Under the pieces are notes generated by a model. It was given only the letters and a program-made list of their open reading frames with translations. It was not told where the DNA came from and searched no databases. Positions 33,713 to 41,406 of a stretch of 58,804 bases of DNA are shown here, in pieces (the first letter of the stretch is position 1; each line of letters begins with the position of its first letter). This DNA is from Limnohabitans sp. (GTDB taxonomy: Bacteria > Pseudomonadota > Gammaproteobacteria > Burkholderiales > Burkholderiaceae_C): assembly GCA_024641725.1 (NCBI GenBank), contig JAHECM010000002.1, positions 1 through 58,804 of the forward strand, given 5' to 3'. The translations under genes and the position numbers were made by a program.

Positions 33713-34609
33713 ATGAACATTCGAAAAACCTTGCAACGCTGTCTGCAAAATGAAGACATCAACTTCTTGTTGACCAACCGCATCCCGCGCATCGCCCTGA
33801 CAAGGTTCATGGGCTGGTGGAGCGGTTTGCGTCACCCTTGGGTGGTTCGCCCATCTTTGGCGGTGTGGCGCCTGTTCAGTGATTTGGACCTGTCAGAAGC
33901 CAAACAAACCAAATTTTCCAGCTTGCAAGAATGCTTCACCCGCGAACTGCGCCCTGGCCTGCGCCCCATCGATGCGAGATCGGATGTAATCACTTCGCCA
34001 TGTGACGGCATCGTCGGGGCCATGGGATTGATTGAGCAGGGCACGGTTTTTCAGGCCAAGGGATTTCCCTACAGCCTGCGCAGCTTATTGGGGAACTCAC
34101 CGCACAGCCAGCCTTGGCTCAAGACACTAGAGGGTGGTCACTTCATCACTCTGCGCCTGACATCCAGCATGTACCACCGCTTCCATTCGCCCAGCGACGC
34201 CACACTCACACACGCGACCTACATCAGCGGCGACACATGGAACGTCAACCCTATTGCACTCAAACGGGTTGAACAACTTTTTTGCAAGAACGAACGTGCC
34301 ATCTTGCACATGCGCCAAGACAAAAACGATCTCCCTTACCTGATCGTGCCAGTGGCCGCTGTTCTGGTGGCCAGCATGCGTTTGCACGCGGCCGATGTGT
34401 TGTTTCATTTGCGCTACCGTGGCCCCAACGAGATCGCCTGCCAGGCCCAGTACGGCAAGGGGGATGAAATGGGCTGGTTCCAGCATGGCTCAACCATTTT
34501 GGTGTTTTTTCCCCCAGGTGTTACTCCTGTTGAAGGTCTTCAAACGGGCAAGCAAATCCAGATGGGGCAGGCCTTGGTGAGGCATTCAAGCGTCACACAA
34601 TTGACATGA
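33713..34609 (+). CDS. psd: Phosphatidylserine decarboxylase
   Basis: 298-residue membrane-associated pyruvoyl enzyme making phosphatidylethanolamine. The self-cleavage site is seen as HGST (Ser260 becomes the pyruvoyl group) in WFQHGSTILVFFPPG; the protease-type Asp98 (SPCDGIVG) and the His pair in SSMYHRFHSP (His155, His158) are also present. Type I, bacterial-length enzyme. Overlaps ppk2 (ATGA). Divergent from the aminotransferase; no strong ribosome site is seen before the start. Confidence 0.92.
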   Translation: MNIRKTLQRCLQNEDINFLLTNRIPRIALTRFMGWWSGLRHPWVVRPSLAVWRLFSDLDLSEAKQTKFSSLQECFTRELRPGLRPIDARSDVITSPCDGIVGAMGLIEQGTVFQAKGFPYSLRSLLGNSPHSQPWLKTLEGGHFITLRLTSSMYHRFHSPSDATLTHATYISGDTWNVNPIALKRVEQLFCKNERAILHMRQDKNDLPYLIVPVAAVLVASMRLHAADVLFHLRYRGPNEIACQAQYGKGDEMGWFQHGSTILVFFPPGVTPVEGLQTGKQIQMGQALVRHSSVTQLT

Positions 34610-35538
34610 ATTCAAGGCAATCTTCGGCAATGGCTGATCCAACTGAACTGTCCCCCCAATTTTTGACACAACTGCGCGAAGACTTGCTCGACACGCTTGA
34701 CGAAGAGTTCGAGCTCGAGATGGAAGACCGCTTAGGCGAAGACGCTGCGCGGCCGAGCCAAAGCAGCTCCAGTCGGATGCAATATTTTCGAGAACTGCTC
34801 AGACTCCAGTCTGAGCTGGTCAAATTGCAAGACTGGGTGGTGCACAGCAAGCACCGCATGGTGATTTTGTTTGAGGGGCGCGATGCAGCTGGTAAAGGTG
34901 GCGTCATCAAACGAATCACCCAAAGGCTGAACCCACGGGTGTGCCGGGTTGCCGCATTGCCAGCGCCAAATGACCGTGAAAAAACCCAGTGGTATTTTCA
35001 GCGCTATGTTTCACACCTGCCCGCCGCTGGAGAGATCGTCTTGTTCGATCGCAGTTGGTACAACCGTGCAGGCGTTGAACACGTGATGGGTTTTTGTTCA
35101 GACGATGAATACGAAGAGTTTTTCAGATCGGTCCCTGAGTTTGAAAAAATGTTGGTGCGCAGTGGCATCCAGTTGGTCAAATACTGGTTCTCCATCACCG
35201 ATGATGAGCAACACGCACGATTTGTGGGTCGCATCCAAGATCCACTCAAGCAGTGGAAACTCAGTCCCATGGACCTTGAAAGCCGCCGTCGCTGGGAAAA
35301 CTACACCGTGGCCAAGGAAACCATGCTGGAGCGAACCCACATCCCCGAAGCACCTTGGTCCATTGTGCAGGCTGTAGATAAGAAACGTGCTCGATTGAAC
35401 TGCATTGACCATCTGCTGTCCCTGGTGCCTTATCACGAAGTGCCGCACTCCGAGGTTCAATTGCCAGCACGAGTTCGCAATCCCGACTACATCAGACACC
35501 CAGCCCCGCCAGAAATGTTTGTGCCAGAAAAATATTGA
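34606..35538 (+). CDS. ppk2: Polyphosphate kinase 2
   Basis: 310-residue PPK2-family enzyme that moves phosphate between polyphosphate and nucleoside (di)phosphates. P-loop FEGRDAAGKGGVIKRIT, the PPK2 Walker B-type VLFDRSWYNRAGVEHVMGF, and lid-region FVGRIQDPLKQWKLSPMDLESRRRWENY are present, typical of class I, which favours ADP/GDP phosphorylation from polyP. The first eight residues may be untranslated if ATG 34630 is used. Overlaps psd by 4 bp. Confidence 0.93.
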   Translation: MNSRQSSAMADPTELSPQFLTQLREDLLDTLDEEFELEMEDRLGEDAARPSQSSSSRMQYFRELLRLQSELVKLQDWVVHSKHRMVILFEGRDAAGKGGVIKRITQRLNPRVCRVAALPAPNDREKTQWYFQRYVSHLPAAGEIVLFDRSWYNRAGVEHVMGFCSDDEYEEFFRSVPEFEKMLVRSGIQLVKYWFSITDDEQHARFVGRIQDPLKQWKLSPMDLESRRRWENYTVAKETMLERTHIPEAPWSIVQAVDKKRARLNCIDHLLSLVPYHEVPHSEVQLPARVRNPDYIRHPAPPEMFVPEKY

Positions 35539-35561
35539 GCTTTCGCTGATGTGTTTTTGTT

Positions 35562-35595
35562 TTGTCATTGATTTGACAAATTCACGTCACATAAT
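35562..35595 (+). promoter_or_regulatory. Pho box and -10 of ppx
   Basis: Three half-sites at 11-bp steps: TTGTCAT (35562-35568), TTGACAA (35573-35579) and ACGTCAC (35584-35590). Exactly 10 bp after the first two stands CATAAT (35590-35595), five of six to consensus. With the pstS and ppk1 sites, one of the most convincing boxes in the window. Confidence 0.75.
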
Positions 35596-35624
35596 TCGGG
35601 TTTGCAGTTCAAACCGTCACTCGC

Positions 35625-37106
35625 ATGCAAGCCAAAAATCTTTTCGCCGCCGTGGATCTGGGCTCCAACAGCTTCCGGCTCGAAATCGGTCAACTCGACG
35701 CGGGTCATTTGCGACGGGTCGAATACCTGAAAGAAACGGTTCGCCAAGGCAACGGGCTGGACGCCGACCGCAACTTGAGCGACGAAGCGATGCAGCGCGG
35801 CTGGGACTGCCTGGCCCGCTTTGGCGAACGCATGGCTGGATTTCGTCCCAGCCAGGTGCGTGCAGTGGCCACCCAAACCATGCGCGAAGCGCGCAATCGC
35901 GATGTTTTTTTGGCCAAAGCCAAAAACATTTTGGGCTTCCCGATCGAGGTGATTGCGGGTCGCGAAGAAGCCCGGCTGATCTACCTGGGGGTGTCGCACT
36001 TGCTGCCGCAGTCGGACGAGCGGCGTCTGGTGGTGGACATTGGCGGGCGCTCGACCGAGTTGATCTTGGGGCAGCAACTGCTTGCCCACACCTTGGAGTC
36101 CTACCGCGTGGGCAGCGTGGCTTGGTCCATGCGTTATTTTCCGAATGGTCAGTGGACCGCTTCGGCCTTTCAAGCCGCTGAGATCGCCGCCAAAGCCATC
36201 TTGGACGAATCCCTGAGCCTCTACCCCCGCAGCAGCTGGGACAAAGCTTACGGATCATCGGGCACCATTGGCGCGGTCAGCGACGTGCTACACGCTGCAG
36301 GTTGGCCTGCCGAGGTGATCACGCGCGAGGGCTTGGACTGGCTGATGGAAAAATTGCTCAAAGCCCAGCGCCCCGATCAGCTCAAGCTGGAAGGCATCCG
36401 TGACGACCGCCGCCCTGTGATTGCCGGCGGTCTGTCGGTGCTTCGGGCCGTTTTTGACTTGCTGCAGATCGACGAGATGACAGCCGCCCAAGGCGCGCTC
36501 CGACACGGCGCGCTGTTTGACTTGCAAGACCGAGAAAGCCCCGCCGCCGATGTGCGAGCACAAATGATCGGATGGCTCACGCAGCGCTTTGGTGTCGACA
36601 CGGCACAGTCCGAACGCGTGGCCCGAACAGCCCAAGCATTGCTCACTCCTTTGCTGGGCAAGGCCAATGCGGATCGGCATTTGCGCAAATTGCGCTGGGC
36701 AGCCCAACTGCACGAAATTGGCATGCGGATTTCGCACAGCGACTACCACAAGCATGGCGCTTACATCCTTGAAAACACCGATCTGCCCGGCTTCACGCTG
36801 GACGAGTTGCACCGCTTGGGCTTGCTGGTCTTGGGGCATCGGGGCAAGCTGCGCAAGCTCGACACCCAATTGGCAGACCGCTTGTTTGTCTTGCAGCTGA
36901 TGTCGCTTCGCTTGGCGGTGATCCTTTGCCACGCGCGGCGCGACCCGGAGATTTCTGGGTTTCAGCTGGACTGGGACGACAAGCGCAAAACCGTGCGACT
37001 CAAATGGCCTGCTGACTGGCCCAAGCAATGGCCCCAATCGGCGCATTTGCTGCGCGAAGAAACCCAAGCCTGGCAAAAGACCGACTGGGTGCTGGCTTTG
37101 GCTTGA
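35625..37106 (+). CDS. ppx: Exopolyphosphatase Ppx/GppA
   Basis: 493-residue ASKHA-fold enzyme releasing phosphate from polyP ends, possibly also acting on pppGpp. Phosphate loop 1 AAVDLGSNSFRLEIGQL, GREEARLIYLGV, loop 2 VVDIGGRSTELILG and SSGTIGAVSDVL are visible; the C-terminal half has the HD-like helical domain (LHEIGMRISHSDYHKHGAYIL). Monocistronic, behind a strong Pho box. Confidence 0.93.
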   Translation: MQAKNLFAAVDLGSNSFRLEIGQLDAGHLRRVEYLKETVRQGNGLDADRNLSDEAMQRGWDCLARFGERMAGFRPSQVRAVATQTMREARNRDVFLAKAKNILGFPIEVIAGREEARLIYLGVSHLLPQSDERRLVVDIGGRSTELILGQQLLAHTLESYRVGSVAWSMRYFPNGQWTASAFQAAEIAAKAILDESLSLYPRSSWDKAYGSSGTIGAVSDVLHAAGWPAEVITREGLDWLMEKLLKAQRPDQLKLEGIRDDRRPVIAGGLSVLRAVFDLLQIDEMTAAQGALRHGALFDLQDRESPAADVRAQMIGWLTQRFGVDTAQSERVARTAQALLTPLLGKANADRHLRKLRWAAQLHEIGMRISHSDYHKHGAYILENTDLPGFTLDELHRLGLLVLGHRGKLRKLDTQLADRLFVLQLMSLRLAVILCHARRDPEISGFQLDWDDKRKTVRLKWPADWPKQWPQSAHLLREETQAWQKTDWVLALA

Positions 37107-37170
37107 TTCGCCACTGTCGCCCAGCGCCTGCTCACCCAAGCGTGGCGCAAAGCATTGACCAACTTTGATG

Positions 37171-37197
37171 AATCGGTATAAACTGTATACACCGATT
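37171..37197 (+). promoter_or_regulatory. Palindromic operator candidate before the H1-like gene
   Basis: Arms AATCGGTATA (37171-37180) and TATACACCGATT (37186-37197) mirror each other apart from a two-base insertion. A TATAAA-type -10 lies within. The site begins 44 bp before the start of a gene whose product has a ribbon-helix-helix-like C-terminus. Confidence 0.5.
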
Positions 37198-37214
37198 AAC
37201 TCAAGGAAACCTCA

Positions 37215-37748
37215 ATGACTGCCATTGCCACGCCAACACCCGTCACCGAAACCGCTGCCGCCCCAGCCACCAAGGTGGTTAAAAAAACTGTAACAGCCAA
37301 GAAGACCAGCCCTGCCAAAAAAGCCAGCGCAGCCAAGAAGGCCAGCCCCGCCAAAAAAGCCAGCGTAGCCAAGAAGGCCAGCCCCGCCAAAAAAGCCAGC
37401 GCAGCCAAGAAGACCAGGCCCGCCCAAAAAGCCAGCACGGTGAAAGCGGTCAAGACGGCCAGTGCAGCACCCGCCTCGGGCAAACCCAACGCCAAAGCGC
37501 AGGCCCCTCAGGATGCGGGCAAAGACAAAAAGTTGAAAGTCATTCGGGACAGCTTCACCATTCCGAAAAATGAATTCACGCAAATTGGGGACATGAAAAA
37601 ACGTGCCATGGCCCTGGGCCTGGATGTCAAGAAAAGCGAATTGATCCGCTCGGGCTTGATGGCTTTGTCGGGCATGACGGACACCAGCTTCAAAAAGGCC
37701 TTGGCCAATGTACCCACCCTCAAAACGGGCCGCCCCGGCAAAAACTGA
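37215..37748 (+). CDS. Histone H1-like protein with RHH-like C-terminal domain
   Basis: 177 residues. The N-terminal 100 are Lys/Ala/Pro-rich with three 12-residue repeats (SPAKKASAAKKA type, residues 32-67), like bacterial histone H1-like tails (AlgP/HctB). Residues 105-177 (VIRDSFTIPKNEFTQIGDMK; KKSELIRSGLMALSGM; LKTGRPGKN) recall a ribbon-helix-helix DNA-binding domain, widespread in Comamonadaceae. It probably binds DNA as a nucleoid protein or regulator and may control itself through the upstream palindrome. Convergent with sixA, 3 bp between stops. Confidence 0.8.
   Translation: MTAIATPTPVTETAAAPATKVVKKTVTAKKTSPAKKASAAKKASPAKKASVAKKASPAKKASAAKKTRPAQKASTVKAVKTASAAPASGKPNAKAQAPQDAGKDKKLKVIRDSFTIPKNEFTQIGDMKKRAMALGLDVKKSELIRSGLMALSGMTDTSFKKALANVPTLKTGRPGKN
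37308..37415 (+). repeat. Three 36-bp tandem repeats in the H1-like gene
   Basis: Three nearly identical 36-bp units encode SPAKKASAAKKA, SPAKKASVAKKA and SPAKKASAAKKT. A decayed fourth unit follows. Such repeats can change number by slippage. Confidence 0.85.
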
Positions 37749-37751
37749 GAC

Positions 37752-38222
37752 TCAGAGTCTCTCGGGGGTGGTCACCGTCAAAATGACCGTTTGGTCCAGC
37801 CCTTCGCGCTGACGCCCCCGCAGCCACCAGACGGCCCCTTTGCGAATGGGGCAAGACTGCGCCCCCATGCCCAGCAGTTGCGCTGCGACTTCACCCAGTG
37901 AGGGCTGGTGCCCTACCAGCAGCACCGGAAATTTGGCATCGGGCCATTGGGCTGTTTCCAAGATGTCTTGCACACTGGCCCCCGGCGACAGCGCATCACG
38001 GACCTTGTATTTGCGCTCCAGGGCCTTCACGGTCTGCACCGCCCGAACGGCAGGGCTGCACAAAATGCGGGTGCCTTCGGGCAGCTGGCGGTCCAGCCAC
38101 TGAGCCATGCGGGCCGCGTGTTTCTCGCCCCGGGCGGTCAAGGGGCGCAGCAAATCGCCCTCTTGGGCATCGGGCCCTTCCAAGTCGAGGGCTTCGGCGT
38201 GTCGCCACAAGATGAGGTCCAT
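37752..38222 (-). CDS. sixA: Phosphohistidine phosphatase SixA
   Basis: 156-residue histidine phosphatase. Catalytic RHA motif at the very N-terminus (MDLILWRHAEAL), RPLTARGEKHAARMA, second basic site CSPAVRAVQT, and the distal His in LLVGHQPSLGEV. Homologues dephosphorylate phosphohistidine on phosphotransfer proteins. It lies 14 bp after ppk1 and is likely co-transcribed; a link to PPK1, itself a phosphohistidine enzyme, is only a guess. Confidence 0.9.
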   Translation of the reverse strand: MDLILWRHAEALDLEGPDAQEGDLLRPLTARGEKHAARMAQWLDRQLPEGTRILCSPAVRAVQTVKALERKYKVRDALSPGASVQDILETAQWPDAKFPVLLVGHQPSLGEVAAQLLGMGAQSCPIRKGAVWWLRGRQREGLDQTVILTVTTPERL

Positions 38223-38236
38223 TTGAGGCTCCTGAA

Positions 38237-40291
38237 TCAGGCTTGGCCGTACCTGGCCATCAAAGCCGCTTGCGCGCCGGGGCCCGGGCGTTCACGCCCC
38301 ACGGCCAAGTACCGGCCATCGGCCTGCATGTCCCAAGCGTCACGTTGGTCGTGCAAATAAGCCAACAAACATTCATCAACGATGCGCTGGCGCAGCACCG
38401 GGTCCAGCACGGGCCAGGCCACCTCAATGCGGCGCATCATGTTGCGGTTCATCCAGTCGGCGCTGGACAAGTACAGCGACTCCGTCTCGCCGGCTCGAAA
38501 GTAAAAAACGCGGGAGTGCTCCAAAAACTGACCAATCACCGAGCGCACTTTGATGCGGTCGGTTTGTCCGGGCAAGCCTGCGGGCAACATGCAGGCCCCG
38601 CGCACGATCACATCAATGCGCACACCGGCTTGCCCTGCCGCCATCAAGGCTTCGATCAGGGCCGCATCGGTCAGCGCGTTCATTTTGAGCACGATGCGGG
38701 CGTCCTCGCCGCGCGCAGCGGCTTTGGCGGTTTGCTCGATCTGGCGCAGCATGCGGGCGTGCAAATGGAAAGGCGCGACCAGCAAGCGGTGCATGCGCGG
38801 CAGCGGATTTTGGCTGGCCAAGTGCACAAACAACTGCTCCATGTCCGCCGTGATTTTGGGGTCTGCCGTCAGATAGCTGATGTCGGTGTACAGCCTGGCG
38901 GTGCGCGGGTTGTAGTTGCCGGTGGACAGGTGGCCGTAGCGGCGCAGGTGCCGTCCCTCGCGGCGAGTGACCAGCAGCATCTTGGCGTGGGTCTTGAGCC
39001 CCACCACGCCGTACACCACCTGCACGCCAATGGATTCGAGTTGTTCCGACCAATTGATGTTGGCTTCTTCGTCAAAGCGGGCTTTGAGCTCGACCACCGC
39101 CGTGACTTCCTTGCCCCGGCGCACCGCTTCTCTGAGCAGATTCATCATGGCCGGGTCACTGCCGGTGCGGTAGATGGTTTGCTGGATGGCCAGCACATGG
39201 GGGTCGTCTACGGCTTCACTCAAAAACGCCAGCACGCCGTCAAAACTCTCAAAAGGCTGGTGAATCACCACATCGCCTTGGCGCAGCCGGGCCATGATGG
39301 CCCCCACCTTGGGCAAGCCCACCGGAAAACAGGCCTTGTAGGGTGCAAACACCAGGTCAGGCCGGCCCACCAGGTCGATCAGTTGCATCAAGCGCACCAG
39401 ATTGACCGGGCCATTGACCCGGTACAAGGCCTGCTCAGGCAAATCGAACTGCTGCAACAAAAAGTCGGACAACTGCGCAGAGCAGTTGGCCGACACCTCC
39501 AAGCGCACCGCCGCACCGTAATGGCGGTGCTCTAGACCTTGGCGCAAGGCGGTGCGCAGGTTGACGACTTCGTCTTCATCGACCGCCAAGTCCGAGTGGC
39601 GCGTGACCCGAAATTGCGAGAACTGGTCGACGCCCCGACCAGGAAAAAGATCGGCCAAATGCGCGCGCACCACGCTGGACAGCAGCACAAAGGTCACCCC
39701 GTCGCCATGGATTCGGTCTGGCAAGCGGATCAATCGGGGCAACACGCGGGGCACTTTGACGATGGCAATCTCGTTTTTGCGGCCAAAGGCGTCTTTGCCT
39801 TGCAGGTGAACAATGAAGTTCAAAGACTTGTTGGCCACCTGAGGCAGGGGGTGCGAAGGGTCCAGGCTGACGGGCAGCAGCAAAGGTTTGACCTCTTTGT
39901 TGAAGTAGGCCTTGACCCAGCGCCGCTGGGCTTCATTGCGCTCGCCATGCGACAAAACGCGGATGCCCTGGGCCTCAAACGCGGGCAGCAATTCTTGGTT
40001 GTAGAGCCGGTATTGCTCTTGCACCATGGTGCGGGCGCTGTCGGCAATGGCCTGCAAGCCTTGCAGGCTTTGCGCCCCAAGCTGCAATTCTGGATGCGTC
40101 GCGGCCAAATGGCTTGCGCCACGCACTTCAAAAAACTCATCGAGGTTGGATGACACGATGCACAGGTAGCGCAAGCGCTCCAGCAAAGGCACATCGTCAC
40201 GCCTTGCCCAGTCGAGCACGCGGTCATTGAAGGCCAATATGCTCAGGTCGCGGTCCAACAAGGGCGGCAAATGGGCGGCTGCTTCAGCCAT
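38237..40291 (-). CDS. ppk1: Polyphosphate kinase 1
   Basis: 684-residue enzyme building polyP from ATP through a phosphohistidine. Four domains are recognisable: N-terminal LLDRDLSILAFNDRVLDWARR, a head domain, and two phospholipase-D-like domains with THAKMLLVTRREG and the catalytic HLSTGNYNPRTARLYTDISYLTAD; EHSRVFYFRAGE and SSADWMNRNMMRRIE lie near the end. Full length. Its promoter appears to sit in the 3' end of the upstream glycosyltransferase gene, with a perfect Pho box. Followed by sixA. Confidence 0.95.
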   Translation of the reverse strand: MAEAAAHLPPLLDRDLSILAFNDRVLDWARRDDVPLLERLRYLCIVSSNLDEFFEVRGASHLAATHPELQLGAQSLQGLQAIADSARTMVQEQYRLYNQELLPAFEAQGIRVLSHGERNEAQRRWVKAYFNKEVKPLLLPVSLDPSHPLPQVANKSLNFIVHLQGKDAFGRKNEIAIVKVPRVLPRLIRLPDRIHGDGVTFVLLSSVVRAHLADLFPGRGVDQFSQFRVTRHSDLAVDEDEVVNLRTALRQGLEHRHYGAAVRLEVSANCSAQLSDFLLQQFDLPEQALYRVNGPVNLVRLMQLIDLVGRPDLVFAPYKACFPVGLPKVGAIMARLRQGDVVIHQPFESFDGVLAFLSEAVDDPHVLAIQQTIYRTGSDPAMMNLLREAVRRGKEVTAVVELKARFDEEANINWSEQLESIGVQVVYGVVGLKTHAKMLLVTRREGRHLRRYGHLSTGNYNPRTARLYTDISYLTADPKITADMEQLFVHLASQNPLPRMHRLLVAPFHLHARMLRQIEQTAKAAARGEDARIVLKMNALTDAALIEALMAAGQAGVRIDVIVRGACMLPAGLPGQTDRIKVRSVIGQFLEHSRVFYFRAGETESLYLSSADWMNRNMMRRIEVAWPVLDPVLRQRIVDECLLAYLHDQRDAWDMQADGRYLAVGRERPGPGAQAALMARYGQA

Positions 40292-40324
40292 GTCTGTATT
40301 CCAATCAACTCAAAATCATGACAG

Positions 40325-40358
40325 ATTGTTCAAGGCTTTGGTGACAGCCGTGTGACAG
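40325..40358 (-). promoter_or_regulatory. Perfect Pho box and -10 of ppk1
   Basis: On the minus strand, two identical half-sites CTGTCAC (40358-40352 and 40347-40341) are 11 bp apart, both matching the E. coli consensus fully. AACAAT (40330-40325) follows after 10 bp. The box overlaps the last codons of the agt-like gene. Confidence 0.8.
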
Positions 40359-41406
40359 GCCAAGGCAGTTGCCCCGCCTTGTGGTGCACAGACACCAAAT
40401 GCGAGGCAAACAGGCGGGCCGCATGGTTCCAGCCAAAAGCCAGGGCCCGCTGGCGCGCTTGCTGGCGAGGGATCGACAAGGCCTGCAGGACCGCCGACCG
40501 CAAGTCCGCGTCCAGCACCCCGCCTTGCGCGGGTCCGGCATCGGCGCCCAGCACTTGCAACGGCCCATCCACAGGGTAGGCGGCCACCGGCGTCCCTGTG
40601 GCCATGGCTTCGAGCATGACCAGGCCGAAGGTCTCGCTGCGTGACGGAAACACAAACACATCGGCGGCCGCGTACACCTTGGCCAATTCGTCGCGCGGCA
40701 ATACGCCCATCCAGTGCACCCCGGGGAAGCGGGCTTTCAGGCTGGACTCCAAGGGGCCCACCCCGCACACCACTTTGGTGCCGGGCAAATCCATCGCCAA
40801 AAACGCGTCAATGTTTTTTTCGTAAGAAATGCGCCCCACAAACAAGCACACAGGCCGGGGGAGTTTTGCCAACGCTTGCAGCGCCAGTGTTTGCGCATGG
40901 AAACCGAACAAATGGGTGTCCACGCCGTGCGTCCAGGGCCGCAACTCGGTAAATTTGCGCTGCGCCAGCATCTCCAGGACCCCTTGGGTGGGCACCATGA
41001 CGCCCGCCGAGGGCTTGTGAAAATGCCGAAACAAGGCGTATCCCCAAGCCAGAGGCACACGCAATGCCGAATTCAAAATTTCAGGGAACTTGGTGTGGAA
41101 TGCCGTGGTGAAGGCCCATTGGCGCTTGCGGCAAACCGCGCGCCCGGCCCAGCCCAGCGGGCCTTCGGTGGCCAGATGCACCGCATCGGGCTGAAGGGTC
41201 GAGAGCATTTGTTCGAGCGCTGCACGGGGGCGCACGGCCAAGTCAATGCCGGCATAGCCCGGGCAGGGCCGGTGCTTGAATTGGCCAGGGTGAATCACAT
41301 GCACCGTGATGCCCATGGACTCCAATGAGGTCACCAACTCTTGCAAGGTGGTGACCACGCCGTTGATTTGCGGATGCCATGCGTCGGTGATGAGTGCCAG
41401 TTTCAT
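40330..41406 (-). CDS. GT4 glycosyltransferase, Agt-like
   Basis: 358-residue GT-B enzyme. It starts LALITDAWHPQINGVVTTLQELVTSL, the lipid-glycosyltransferase pattern of Agt/SqdX types, and has HLATEGPLGWAGRAVCRKRQW, CLFVGRISYEKNIDAFLAM and the E-x7-E-type SETFGLVMLEAMATGTPVAAYPV. ATGA overlap with the PlcP-like gene. In marine bacteria and Sinorhizobium the pair PlcP-Agt converts phospholipid to diacylglycerol and then glycolipid under phosphate starvation; this pair has the same make-up. The sugar used is unknown. Confidence 0.83.
   Translation of the reverse strand: MKLALITDAWHPQINGVVTTLQELVTSLESMGITVHVIHPGQFKHRPCPGYAGIDLAVRPRAALEQMLSTLQPDAVHLATEGPLGWAGRAVCRKRQWAFTTAFHTKFPEILNSALRVPLAWGYALFRHFHKPSAGVMVPTQGVLEMLAQRKFTELRPWTHGVDTHLFGFHAQTLALQALAKLPRPVCLFVGRISYEKNIDAFLAMDLPGTKVVCGVGPLESSLKARFPGVHWMGVLPRDELAKVYAAADVFVFPSRSETFGLVMLEAMATGTPVAAYPVDGPLQVLGADAGPAQGGVLDADLRSAVLQALSIPRQQARQRALAFGWNHAARLFASHLVSVHHKAGQLPWPVTRLSPKP

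Noticed and set aside
37308..37415. CRISPR-like short regular repeats
   Set aside because: The 36-bp repeats are tandem without spacers and encode the lysine-rich tail of the H1-like protein.
37747..37761. Palindrome GAGACTC-A-GAGTCTC covering the H1-like and sixA stop codons as a terminator
   Set aside because: A one-base loop cannot form a usable hairpin and no T-run follows; probably chance or a weak protein site.
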